Positions 25,242 to 33,494 of a stretch of DNA of 64,000 nt are shown one piece after another (the stretch's first letter is position 1; each line of letters opens with the position of its first letter). The notes beneath the pieces were generated by a model. The model was not told the DNA's origin. It saw only the letters and a list, made by a program, of their open reading frames with translations, and did not search any database. The DNA is from Sphingomonas faeni. GTDB lineage: Bacteria; Pseudomonadota; Alphaproteobacteria; Sphingomonadales; Sphingomonadaceae. A program made the position numbers and the translations under genes. The stretch covers positions 3,057,001 through 3,121,000 of the forward strand of contig NZ_JAUSZF010000001.1 in NCBI RefSeq assembly GCF_030817315.1, given 5' to 3'.

Positions 25242-25278
25242 AAAAAAAGGACCGGTGTCTTAAGCGGCCGGTCCTTTT
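25242..25278 (-). terminator. Intrinsic terminator of the first mucR gene, touched by the IS
   Basis: Read on the minus strand, the arms at 25278-25268 and 25255-25245 (AAAAGGACCGG and CCGGTCCTTTT) form an 11-bp stem, and a T7 run ends at 25242. The next base is the outer end of the insertion element, so the element went into the T-tract without destroying the hairpin. Confidence 0.88.
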
Positions 25279-25299
25279 GGTCGGTACTGGCTGCGTCGC

Positions 25300-25800
25300 C
25301 TATTCGGCGGCGACGGCAGATTCCGTCTTGCGCTTACGTGCGGCGGGCTGGGCAGGAGCCGAGTCGGCCTTGCGCGAGCTTGGCTTGCGGCCAAGGCCGA
25401 TCTTCTTCGCCATAGCGCGACGGCTTTCCGAGTAGTTTTCGGCGACCATCGGGTAATCCGGCTTCAGGCCGTAACGTTCGCGGTACTCGGCTGGCGTCAT
25501 GCCATGCGTCGCGAGGTGACGACGCAAGGTCTTATACGACTTGCCGTCGATCATCGAGATGATGTGGTCCTTCGACGCGAGCGATTTGCGTGCCGTTACG
25601 GCCGGCGTGTATTCGGTCGCAGCTTCGACTGGAGCCGCATCGGTCGTGGTGCCGAGCAACGACGCGACGGTCTCATGCATTTTGCCGAGAAACGCGGGAA
25701 CGTCATCAGCCGAACTCCGCGTATTTGGATTCCCGAGCCATGCGATCGTCAATTCTGTTGCCAGTTCGACGGCATTCAAGTCGGCGGTATCTTCGGCCAT
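25300..25800 (-). CDS. MucR/Ros-family regulator without zinc cysteines
   Basis: 166-aa MucR-like protein. The N-terminal half (ELATELTIAWLGNPNTR, DDVPAFLGKMHETV) is the oligomerisation part, and the C-terminal part (KTLRRHLATHGMTPAEYRERYGL, DYPMVAENYSESRRAMAKKIGLG) is the DNA-binding domain. In Ros/MucR the zinc finger begins with a Cys pair in an xxCLEDG-like motif. Here the position reads HIISMIDGKSY, with no cysteine, while both histidines (RRHLATH) remain. Zinc-free members that still fold and bind DNA are known in rhizobia. The start ATG 25800 is preferred over 25812. The long upstream gap probably holds its promoter. A paralogue lies at 29207. Confidence 0.9.
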   Translation of the reverse strand: MAEDTADLNAVELATELTIAWLGNPNTRSSADDVPAFLGKMHETVASLLGTTTDAAPVEAATEYTPAVTARKSLASKDHIISMIDGKSYKTLRRHLATHGMTPAEYRERYGLKPDYPMVAENYSESRRAMAKKIGLGRKPSSRKADSAPAQPAARKRKTESAVAAE

Positions 25801-26140
25801 AGTATACTCCATTATCTGCGGACCCCGTAACGGCGTGCTACATCGGGATCAACCATCCAAAGACGGTTTCAGCCCATTAAATTGTAAAAATCGACCTTGG
25901 TATCCGTGTCGGATGAGATCGAATCATTTCGATTGCTTTAGATCAAAGATCGTGATCAGGAGCACAGCAGGCACGAGGCAGATATCGCGGATCGTGGATG
26001 GCTGGACACCTGTCGTCGCGGCAAGTAAAACTCGAGTGATGGCCCCGTGCGTATCGTCGGTCGCGGCGATAGCTTCGCGCAACATACCCGGTACGCGTCG
26101 TAGCTGCGATGCATCCTATCGAGAGAGTTTCCGCATGCTC
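25801..26140. other. Promoter-side gap of the first mucR gene
   Basis: AT-rich stretch at about 25870-25960 (TTAAATTGTAAAAATCG and nearby), suitable for a minus-strand promoter, then sequence without a gene. No confident -35/-10 pair. Confidence 0.35.
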
Positions 26141-26492
26141 TCAGGTCCCGACGGTGCAAACCGATCCGAACGCGCGAACCGATCCGGCGGCATGAGCGGG
26201 ACCGCGAAGGCGCTCGCCAAACCGGGCTCCTATTCGGGCAGCGACTGGCTGGCGAAGCTCGGCAAGGTCAATGCGGATGGCAATGCGCCGGTGCTGAGAA
26301 GCGTTGGCGATTGCCTGATGCCGCTGCGGATCCCCGGTCGCGGCCGATCCTGTCGCTATGCTCTCGCTTACCTGTGCCGGAGCCCCCACGTGCGCCGTCG
26401 GTCTATAGTGGCTGGTGGCACGCTGCTAGAGCCGGCATGGACGCGCCTGCCGGGCGTTGTTACGCGCACGACGGCGAGGCCTCGATCATCTG
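26141..26492 (+). pseudogene. Unidentified coding remnant
   Basis: An open frame containing SYSGSDWLAKLGKVNADG and APVLRSVGDCLMPLR reads like part of a real protein but has no plausible start signal or recognised family and runs into rearranged sequence. It precedes a glycosyltransferase remnant, so an old polysaccharide locus is possible. Confidence 0.35.
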
Positions 26493-27236
26493 GTGACGGG
26501 TACTAACGACGAGCCTTCGCAAGCAGCGGATGCGCCGCGCTTCTGCGTGATGCACGTCATTATGCATCTCGACATGGGCGGTGCCGAGAATGTCGCGCTG
26601 GGGTTGATCGACCGGCTCCGCGACCGGCTCCGCGACCGGCTCCGCGACCGGGTCGACTTCTTCCTGTTCGCAGTCCTCCGTCAGTCGCCGCTGAGCGACG
26701 TTGGCAGGACATGGCCCAGCAACTGGCGCGCTGGCACGTACCGTGCCGTTCCGGCACGGTACGGAGCGCGGCTTCAAGTCGGCGTGGTCTTCGCGGTGCG
26801 TTCGCTCGCAAGGGCGGTCGCCGATCAGCGGCCCGACCCGATCCATGCCCATACCGTGATACGGGAGTTGACGCCGGCGATGGCGAGGCTAATCTCCCGC
26901 CGCGTCCGCCGCGTCCGCCGCGTCCGCCGCGGCCGCCGCACGCCGTTGCTCCGCACCGCCCACAATGGCGAGGCTTGGATCGCCTGGGGTGGCATCGGGC
27001 ACTGGGTGACGCAGCGGCTAGCCATGGGCGACGCGGTGCGGTGTTGTGCAACGCTGTCGACGCCGACGCGGCGATCGTTACGCGCGGCCGCCGACTGCTC
27101 GCGGACGTCATTTATAATGGTGTGTCGCCACCGATGGCTTTCCTGATCGGGGGGGAGCAGGCCCAGTCCGAGTGCTGTTCGCGGGGCGGCTCGTTCATCG
27201 GAAGGGTGCCGACCTGCTGCCAGCGGTGGCGGTGCC
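26493..27236 (+). pseudogene. Decayed family 4 glycosyltransferase gene
   Basis: The N-terminal VMHVIMHLDMGGAENVAL is a classic start of GT4 glycosyltransferases. A later HNGEAWIAWGGIGHWVTQRL segment is followed, after a frame change near 27020, by VDADAAIVTRGRRLLADV and YNGVSPP. After another change near 27170 it reads VLFAGRLVHRKGADLLPAVA. At least two frameshifts separate these pieces, so no functional enzyme is made. Two in-frame tandem repeats (12 bp at about 26605-26655, encoding LRDR; 9 bp at about 26900-26935, encoding RVR) look like slippage products. Confidence 0.75.
26605..26655. repeat. 12-bp tandem repeat in the glycosyltransferase remnant
   Basis: The unit CTCCGCGACCGG recurs about four times in succession, in frame with the remnant. 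Confidence 0.85.
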
Positions 27237-27710
27237 AATGCCAGCTTACAGGGCCTGTGGCGGACGAGCGATGGCGGCGTCGGCTTGGACAAGGTCTTCG
27301 ATGGCGAACTCGCACCGTCGAGCGGGCTCGCGGCAAAGCTCCGTTCGGTGCCGGGCCATCCCGGCAACCTGTTCTTCACGTCCGCATTCGAGCATACCAG
27401 CGACACCGGCCTGCGTCGCAGCATAGACGGCGGCAACACCTGGCAAATCGTCCTCAGCGTCACCTGCGTCGACGACATCGCGTTCGGTAAGGCGACGAAG
27501 GGCAGGACCTATCCGACTTTGTTCCTGTCGGGGCGCGTAGCCGGCAAATACGGCATCTGGCGCTCGGTCGATCACGCCGGCAGCTGGCAGCAACTCGTCG
27601 ACTGCCCAGTAGGTGCGCTCAATGAGGTCAGCCTGGTCGGAGCGATCCCGACGTCTTCGGTTCCGTCGATCTCGGCTATGTAGGCTCGAGCTGGATATGG
27701 GGCGAACCCG
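27237..27710 (+). pseudogene. C-terminal remnant of a BNR/GH74-like protein
   Basis: GLWRTSDGGVGLDKVFDG, FTSAFEH, LRRSIDGGNTWQIV and IWRSVDHAGSWQQL are Asp-box/BNR repeat segments as in GH74-type glycoside hydrolases. After a frame change near 27640, DPDVFGSVDLGYVGSSWIWG gives the usual C-terminal end. No start or N-terminal half is present, and it is joined directly to the glycosyltransferase remnant, so a deletion fused two broken genes. Confidence 0.65.
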
Positions 27711-27850
27711 CCATGCAAACTCGCGCCCTACCGGCCGCTAGCGGACCAGCAATGTTCTCTGGTCCGTTGAGCCGTCTCGTGAATAGGCGGCCGATGGAAA
27801 TTCTCGCCAAGGCGGAATACGGTTTCCTTGATGCGTCTCGCACCGGTTAC

Positions 27851-27913
27851 GATGGTCGATGGTCGATGGTCGATGGTCGATGGTCGATGGTCGATGGTCG
27901 ATGGTCGATGGTC
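27851..27913. repeat. 7-bp tandem repeat, nine copies
   Basis: The unit GATGGTC is repeated exactly nine times (63 bases), followed by GAG. It lies outside any intact gene, 45 bases left of an IS5-family element. The uniform unit and lack of spacers exclude CRISPR. Confidence 0.95.
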
Positions 27914-27957
27914 GAGCATGCGATATAGTGCTCCACTTGGGATGAGCGCTTGCCCTA

Positions 27958-28767
27958 GGGTGTTTTGGGATTCACATGGTAGTGGTTTGGATGTGATTTA
28001 AGCTGCGGATGGACCGCAACGTTTTGACCGATGCCCAATGGGCGGGGATGGAGCCTCATTGTCTGGGCAAGCCGGCCGACCCTGGGCGCAGCGGCAGGAA
28101 CAACTGGCTGTTCATCGAGGCCGTTCTTTGGATCGCGCGCACAGGTAGCCCGTGGCGTGATCTGCGGTGCATTTCGGGAACTGGAGCACCGTGTTCCGCC
28201 GGTTCCGTGACTGGCGAGCAGCCGATATATTTAAGCATGTTCGATGCCTGTTCGGGCGAACCCGACATGGAATACCCGATGGTGGATGCCACGATCGTGA
28301 AGGTCCACCGTCACGGGCAGGGCGCAAAAGTGGGACTCAGAGTCAGGCCATTGGTCGCTCCAAAGGCGGCCAGACAACCAAAATTCTGGCGCTGACCGAT
28401 GCGGTGGCAATCTGGTGCGCTTCGAACTGCTGCCCGGACAGCGCTTCGATACGATCGGCATAGAACCGCTGCTCGCGGGTATCACCTTTGGTGGCCTGAT
28501 CGCCGACAAGGCGTTCGACACGAGCGCAATCATCGCCGACCTTGACCAGCGCGGCGCTAAGATCGTTTCTCATCATCCACGGCGGATCGGCGCATTCCAG
28601 ATCGACCGCGACCTCTACAAGTGGCGCCATCTCATCGAAAACTTCTTCTGCAAGCTCAAGGAGTTCAAACGTATCGCCATGCGGGCCTGCAAAACCGACC
28701 AGAGCTTCTCCGCGATGATCTACCTCGTCGCCGCCGTCATCAATTCTCGATGAATCCCCACACACCC
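27958..28767 (+). mobile_element. Decayed IS5-family insertion sequence
   Basis: The left end GGGTGTTTTGGGATTCA (27958-27974) is matched by the complement of the right end, GGGTGTGTGGGGATTCA (28767-28751), 15 of 17 identical. The bases TA flank both ends (27956-27957 and 28768-28769), and the sequences around them read CCTA and TAGG, in line with the CTAG-type targets of this family. The 810-bp length is typical. The transposase inside is broken in several frames. Confidence 0.85.
28009..28753 (+). pseudogene. IS5-family transposase, multiple frameshifts
   Basis: Starts MDRNVLTDAQWAGMEPHCLG and continues RNNWLFIEAVLWIARTGSPW. It then shifts to FGNWSTVFRRFRDWRAAD, back to FDACSGEPDMEYPMVDATIV, shifts again to SKGGQTTKILALTDAV, and ends in the last frame with GLIADKAFDTSAIIADLDQR, RDLYKWRHLIENFFCKLKEF and YLVAAVINSR. 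IS5 elements of this group use at most one programmed shift, so this copy is inactive. The DDE residues are visible in the separate pieces. Confidence 0.88.
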
Positions 28768-28771
28768 TAGG

Positions 28772-29206
28772 CCGGTATGGTTACGCCGTGCCGAATACGG
28801 TACTGGAACCGCAGTGCGCAACGTTGGACCAGTCATTGTGCGATACCCAACAGCGACTGTCTGAGTTCCGAAAAGACCGCGCAGTAAGCAGAAATAGCAT
28901 CGGGATCGCCCGCCGGACTGTCGGCCGTCCCGCTACGTCCGCCCGTCATGTTTATGGACCCGAGAAATTTGATCTTGTTTGGCATAAATCCGTTGGTTCT
29001 GACGTCGTGCGTATTGACTACGCGTCGGCATATCCGCGGCGAGAATAGCGGACGCGATCATCACGCAGCCGTGCACCAAATAATATTTACTCGGTTCGAT
29101 GAACAAAATGTAACAATAGGCGTATGTCCAACATCTGGTGTTCATTTCCAGACAAAAATTGTACGCACCTGCCCGCAGGGGTGCGTTACGAATTCAAGGA
29201 CATAGT
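28772..29206. other. AT-rich upstream region of the second mucR gene
   Basis: About 435 bases with no gene. AT content rises from about 28960, for example AATAATATTTACTCGG near 29078 and AACAAAATGTAACAATAGG near 29102, so the promoter is probably here. MucR-type proteins prefer AT-rich sites with T-A steps, so autoregulation is plausible. Confidence 0.45.
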
Positions 29207-29722
29207 GTGACTGATACGATTAATACGGTTGAACTCGCTGCCGAACTGACAGCAGCGTGGCTCGCGAACCCTAATACACGCACCGCCGCAGACGACGTCC
29301 CGGCGTTCCTCGTGGCGATGCATACCGCTGTCGAGAAACTCGTCGGCAATGGCGACGTAGAGCCCGAAACTGCTGCCGCGCCTACATCCGAGCCAGCGGT
29401 GTCTGTCCGCAAGTCGCTCGCGTCGCCCGATCACATCATCTCGATGCTCGATGGCAAGAAGTACAAGACGCTGCGTCGTCATCTTTCGACGAACGGCATG
29501 ACTCCGGAGCAATACCGCGAACGCTTCAATTTGAAGGCCGATTATCCAATGGTTGCCGCGACCTATTCCGAAGCGCGCCGCGCGATGGCCAAGTCGATCG
29601 GGCTAGGTCGTAAGGCTGGCACAACGGTTGAGAAGGTCGGCGAGGGCGCGCTCAAGACCGTTCGCAAGGGCGGTAAGGCTGCAATCGATGCGGCCAAGAA
29701 GACGTTGGGCAGCGAAGATTAA
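29207..29722 (+). CDS. Second MucR/Ros-family regulator, finger residues lost
   Basis: 171 aa, paralogous along its length to the protein at 25300-25800 (ELAAELTAAWLANPNTR; DDVPAFLVAMH; KTLRRHLSTNGMTPEQYRERF; DYPMVAATYSEARRAMAKSI). It lacks both finger cysteines (HIISMLDGKKY) and also the second histidine (RRHLSTN). A basic Lys/Ala-rich tail (VRKGGKAAIDAAKKT) replaces the tail of the first copy. The start is GTG 29207 with AAGGA at 29196-29200. Likely a nucleoid-associated type regulator working without zinc. Confidence 0.88.
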   Translation: MTDTINTVELAAELTAAWLANPNTRTAADDVPAFLVAMHTAVEKLVGNGDVEPETAAAPTSEPAVSVRKSLASPDHIISMLDGKKYKTLRRHLSTNGMTPEQYRERFNLKADYPMVAATYSEARRAMAKSIGLGRKAGTTVEKVGEGALKTVRKGGKAAIDAAKKTLGSED

Positions 29723-29762
29723 TAGCGATGGGGGGAGAGGCTCGGCCTTTCCCTCACGCCTA

Positions 29763-30248
29763 TCAGATGTGCCGGCCGTCCTCGACCAAAGCTTGTGCCA
29801 GCAAGGCTCGGATTGCCCGTAGAGCCGGGATCATGGGGTCGCTCGTGTCGGGCGCGACTGACGTCGTCTTCTCTGCCGCAAGCAACTGTTGCACGCCGCG
29901 GACAGTATAGCCTTCGCGGTTTAGCAGGGTGTCGATCCGGCGTACGAGAACGGCGTCCTCGGCCCGGTAATATCGACGGTTTCCTGCCCGCTGAAGTGGA
30001 CGAAGCTGAGAAAACCGTGTTTCCCAATACCGTAGAATGTGTTGCGGCAGGCCGGTCTCGCGGGACAGTTCGCCGATCGTCCTGAACGCGGTATCGGTTT
30101 TGCCTGGGCCGTCGGTTACGAGCAGTGCGTTGTCGTCGAGCGTTGGGGCACGACCATCGTCTAAGCCGACGCTGCTTGAGAGATCGCCATCGGAATCGTC
30201 GGCACTGTCGGGCACGCTTGAATCAGTCGGCACCGACAATGCGCTCAC
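29763..30248 (-). CDS. MerR family transcriptional regulator
   Basis: 161 aa. The MerR helix-turn-helix lies at about 55-125 ([35 protein letters not shown]). The N-terminal 50 residues are acidic and Ser/Asp-rich. A MerR gene directly after ihfA is the rule in alphaproteobacteria, at the end of the rpmF-plsX-fabH-ihfA operon. The GTG at 30248 lies inside ihfA; later GTG codons (30233, 30215) are possible starts. Ligand unknown. Confidence 0.88.
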   Translation of the reverse strand: MSALSVPTDSSVPDSADDSDGDLSSSVGLDDGRAPTLDDNALLVTDGPGKTDTAFRTIGELSRETGLPQHILRYWETRFSQLRPLQRAGNRRYYRAEDAVLVRRIDTLLNREGYTVRGVQQLLAAEKTTSVAPDTSDPMIPALRAIRALLAQALVEDGRHI

Positions 30249-30522
30249 GCATCATCTGGCTTGCACGGAAGGTAAGAACCCGACGGGGTGCGATAGGTAC
30301 CTCGATGCCCGTCTTCGGGTTGCGGCCGACGCGCTCACCTTTGTCACGGAGCACGAACGTGCCGAACCCCGAAATCTTGACGTTCTCGCCGTGCGACAGC
30401 GCGCCGCACATTTCGGCGAGTATCTGTTCCACGATCTTCGAAGAATCCGCCCGCGACAAACCCACCTCGCGATGGAGAGATTCAGCCAGATCGGCGCGCG
30501 TCAAAGTACCGGTCATCGTCAT
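30223..30522 (-). CDS. ihfA: Integration host factor subunit alpha
   Basis: 99-aa HU/IHF fold protein: [39 protein letters not shown] and [19 protein letters not shown] with the proline of the DNA-intercalating arm ([10 protein letters not shown]). It forms a heterodimer with IHF-beta and bends DNA. Its position after fabH and before merR is conserved. Confidence 0.96.
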   Translation of the reverse strand: MTMTGTLTRADLAESLHREVGLSRADSSKIVEQILAEMCGALSHGENVKISGFGTFVLRDKGERVGRNPKTGIEVPIAPRRVLTFRASQMMRERIVGAD

Positions 30523-30616
30523 TCACAAGCTCCCAGTCTCGACGCTTCTCCTACACAAGCGGGAAGGTGACCGGAAGGGATTTGTTCTACAAGTGGATCG
30601 AAGTCTTTCGCCGGGA

Positions 30617-31585
30617 TCAGAAACGGATAACCGCAGCGCCCCAGGTGAACCCGCCACCCATCGCTTCAAGCACGACGATCTGCCCCTCCTCAATGCGGCC
30701 ATCGCGTACTGCAACGTCCAGCGCCAACGGTACCGAAGCGGCCGACGTATTGGCATGCTGATCAACCGTCACGACCACCTTTGCCGGTGCCAAGCCCAGC
30801 TTTCGAGCGGTCGCATCGAGGATGCGGGCGTTCGCCTGATGCGGCACGACCCAGTCGACCTGATCCGCGTCGAGCCCGGCCATCGCCAGCGACTCGGTCA
30901 TCACCGAGGCTAGGTTGGTGACCGCGTGGCGGAACACCTCGCGGCCCTTCATGCGGAGCTTGCCGACGGTACCGGTCGTCGAGACGCCGCCGTCGACATA
31001 GAGGAGTTCGTTGTGGCGGCCATCCGCATGCAGCTTGGTGGTCAGGATGCCGCGGCCGCCTTCGTCGGCGGTGTCCTGCGCCTCGATCACGATCGCGCCG
31101 GCGCCGTCGCCGAAGAGCACGCAGGTCGTCCGGTCTTCCCAGTCGAGGATGCGGCTGAACGTCTCGGCGCCGATCACCAGCGCGCGCTTGGCGACGCCGC
31201 TGCGGATCATGCTGTCGACGACCTGCACCGCGTAGAGGAAGCCCGAGCAGACCGCGGCGACGTCGAACGCGACGCAGTCGTTGATGCCGAGCATCGCCTG
31301 CACCTTGGTGGCGCTGGCGGGGAATGTCTGGTCGGGTGTCGCGGTCGCGAGCACGATCAGGTCGATGTCCTGCGCCTCGATACCGGCGGCGGTCAAAGCA
31401 GCGCGGCACGCGTCCGCGGCGAGAGTCGCAGTCGTCTCGCCTTCGCCGGCGATGTGGCGGAAGCGGATGCCGGTGCGCTCGACGATCCACTCGTCGCTGG
31501 TGTCGACCTGTTCCGCAAGCTCGGCGTTGGAGACGCGACGAGCGGGCAGGGCGGAGCCGGTGCCGATGACCACGGATCGGATCAT
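30617..31585 (-). CDS. fabH: Beta-ketoacyl-ACP synthase III
   Basis: 322-aa condensing enzyme that starts fatty acid synthesis from acetyl-CoA and malonyl-ACP. The catalytic Cys is in [10 protein letters not shown], the His in [11 protein letters not shown] and the Asn in [16 protein letters not shown]-terminal [13 protein letters not shown] is typical. It overlaps plsX by 4 bases (ATGA). Confidence 0.97.
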   Translation of the reverse strand: MIRSVVIGTGSALPARRVSNAELAEQVDTSDEWIVERTGIRFRHIAGEGETTATLAADACRAALTAAGIEAQDIDLIVLATATPDQTFPASATKVQAMLGINDCVAFDVAAVCSGFLYAVQVVDSMIRSGVAKRALVIGAETFSRILDWEDRTTCVLFGDGAGAIVIEAQDTADEGGRGILTTKLHADGRHNELLYVDGGVSTTGTVGKLRMKGREVFRHAVTNLASVMTESLAMAGLDADQVDWVVPHQANARILDATARKLGLAPAKVVVTVDQHANTSAASVPLALDVAVRDGRIEEGQIVVLEAMGGGFTWGAAVIRF

Positions 31586-32610
31586 GCCGCCTTCTCCACG
31601 CTGCCGAGATCGTCGGCGATGCGCCGGATCAGGTCGTTGCGGACCATCTTGGCGGCATTGCCGATCGCGGTCGCGACGCCGCGATCGGTCGCGCCGCCAT
31701 GACTCTTCACGACGATGCCATTGAGCCCGAGAAAGACCGCGCCGTTGTGGTTATTCGGATCGAGGTGATCGCGCAGCAATTCGGTCGCCGGCCGCGAGAT
31801 CAGGAAGCCGAGCTTCGAGCGCACCGAGCTGCGGAACGCCCGCTTGAGCAGGTCGGCGACGAATCGCGCAGTGCCCTCGGCGGTCTTCAGCGCGATGTTG
31901 CCCGAGAAGCCGTCGCACACGACCACGTCGACTTCGCCGCGCGACAGGCGGTCGCCCTCGATGAAGCCGTTGAACTGCATGTCGACCGCAGGCGTCGCAC
32001 GCAGTTGCGCGGCGGCATCGCGAATCTGGTCGGTGCCCTTCATGTCCTCGCTGCCGATATTCAGCAGCGCGACGCGGGGGTGCGGGATGTCGAGTGCGGT
32101 GCGCGCATAGGCGGCGCCCATGATCGCGAACTGGACGAGGTTGCGCGCATCGCACTCGGTGTTCGCCCCGAGGTCGAGCATCACCATGTCGGTATCGCCG
32201 AGCGTCGGCAGACGCGCCGCGAGCGCCGGCCGGTCGATCCCGGGCAGCATCCGCAACGACAGCTTCGCCATCGCCATCAGTGCGCCGGTATTGCCCGACG
32301 ACACCGCGGCGGCGGCGCGACCCTGTTTCACCAGGTCGATCGCGATGCCCATCGAGGTCTTCTTGGCGCGACGAATCGCCTGGGTCGGCTTTTCGCTCGA
32401 CCCGACGACTTCCGGCGCGTGGACGATCTCCGAATGCTGCGACAGGTTCGGATGAGCCTTGAGCCCCTCGCGAATCGCAGCTTCGTCGCCGACCAGCAGG
32501 AAGCGCATGCCCTCGAATTGATGACGCGCGAGGGCGACACCGGCAAGCATCACTGCCAGCCCGTCATCGCCACCCATCGCATCGACCGCGATCCAGCCGC
32601 TGTCGGGCAT
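31582..32610 (-). CDS. plsX: Phosphate acyltransferase PlsX
   Basis: 342-aa enzyme making acyl-phosphate from acyl-ACP for phospholipid synthesis. Landmarks are [11 protein letters not shown] at the start, [28 protein letters not shown] and [10 protein letters not shown]. It lies between rpmF and fabH in the usual order. Confidence 0.97.
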   Translation of the reverse strand: MPDSGWIAVDAMGGDDGLAVMLAGVALARHQFEGMRFLLVGDEAAIREGLKAHPNLSQHSEIVHAPEVVGSSEKPTQAIRRAKKTSMGIAIDLVKQGRAAAAVSSGNTGALMAMAKLSLRMLPGIDRPALAARLPTLGDTDMVMLDLGANTECDARNLVQFAIMGAAYARTALDIPHPRVALLNIGSEDMKGTDQIRDAAAQLRATPAVDMQFNGFIEGDRLSRGEVDVVVCDGFSGNIALKTAEGTARFVADLLKRAFRSSVRSKLGFLISRPATELLRDHLDPNNHNGAVFLGLNGIVVKSHGGATDRGVATAIGNAAKMVRNDLIRRIADDLGSVEKAA

Positions 32611-32645
32611 TCGCTATCCTTCGTTCAAGTTAGAGGCTTGCGACC

Positions 32646-32825
32646 TCAACCCTCGACCGAGAGGATTTCACGACCATTGTAATGGCCGCACGAGCCGCAG
32701 AGGTTGTGCGGGCGCTTCAGTTCGCCGCAGTTCGGGCATTCCTGGAACGACGCGATCGTGAGCGAGTCGTGGCCACGGCGCATGCCGCGCTTGGAGGGCG
32801 AGGTTTTTCTTTTGGGGACGGCCAT
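32646..32825 (-). CDS. rpmF: 50S ribosomal protein L32
   Basis: 59 aa, starting [20 protein letters not shown], with a C4 zinc ribbon (C30, C33, C43, C46 in ECPNCGE and NLCGSCG). It heads the rpmF-plsX-fabH-ihfA-merR operon, with about 35 bases to plsX. Confidence 0.97.
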   Translation of the reverse strand: MAVPKRKTSPSKRGMRRGHDSLTIASFQECPNCGELKRPHNLCGSCGHYNGREILSVEG

Positions 32826-33050
32826 TTCGGCACCTTGTTCAATCTAAAGGTCGGGGCTCTGAGTACGCCCGGACACGGAACTCGGCAACCGACATGAATG
32901 CCGGCCGCCTGAAGCAACCCATGCGGCCTGACGCTCGCGAAGCGTGGCGCTATAGCGATTTCGTCCCGCGTTGCAAGCTTTCGCCCCCGCGTTGCAACCA
33001 TTGGTCGCGAGTGGCAGGACCTCCCACGACATCCAACGAGGGGCAACGCC

Positions 33051-33494
33051 GTGATTTTACCCGTGACACTGACGATCGCAGCGGCTGCGGCCGTCGTCAA
33101 TCTGTGGCTCGCCTTCCGAATCGTGCCGATCCGGGTGAAGGACAAGGTGCTGCTGGGCGATAACGGCAATGCGCTGTTGCAGGGGCGGATGCGCGCGCAT
33201 GCGAACTTCACCGAATATGCGCCGTTCATCCTGATCCTGCTGGGGCTGATCGAACTCGCTGGCGGATCGACGACGTGGCTGTGGATCGCGGGCGTCGTGT
33301 TCGCGATCGCCCGCGTGGCGCACGCGTTCGGGATGGACCGGGCGACGTCGAGCGTGCCGCGGGCGGCGGGTGCGCTGGTGACATGGACGTTGATGGCGTT
33401 GCTAGCCGGTTGGGCGCTGGCGATTGCGTATCAGGCGAATACGGTGCCGGCCGCGAAGACGTTCCAGGTCGTGCCGTCGGGTAGTCGGGCATGA
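33051..33494 (+). CDS. MAPEG family membrane protein
   Basis: 147 aa, four membrane helices. The RMRAHANFTEYAPFILILLG segment is the MAPEG (membrane-associated eicosanoid/glutathione metabolism) signature. GTG start. The stop overlaps the M28 peptidase start by 4 bases (ATGA). A glutathione-dependent role is known for the family but not shown here. Confidence 0.88.
   Translation: MILPVTLTIAAAAAVVNLWLAFRIVPIRVKDKVLLGDNGNALLQGRMRAHANFTEYAPFILILLGLIELAGGSTTWLWIAGVVFAIARVAHAFGMDRATSSVPRAAGALVTWTLMALLAGWALAIAYQANTVPAAKTFQVVPSGSRA

Noticed and set aside
27851..27913. Possible CRISPR array
   Set aside because: 7-bp units without spacers; a simple tandem repeat.
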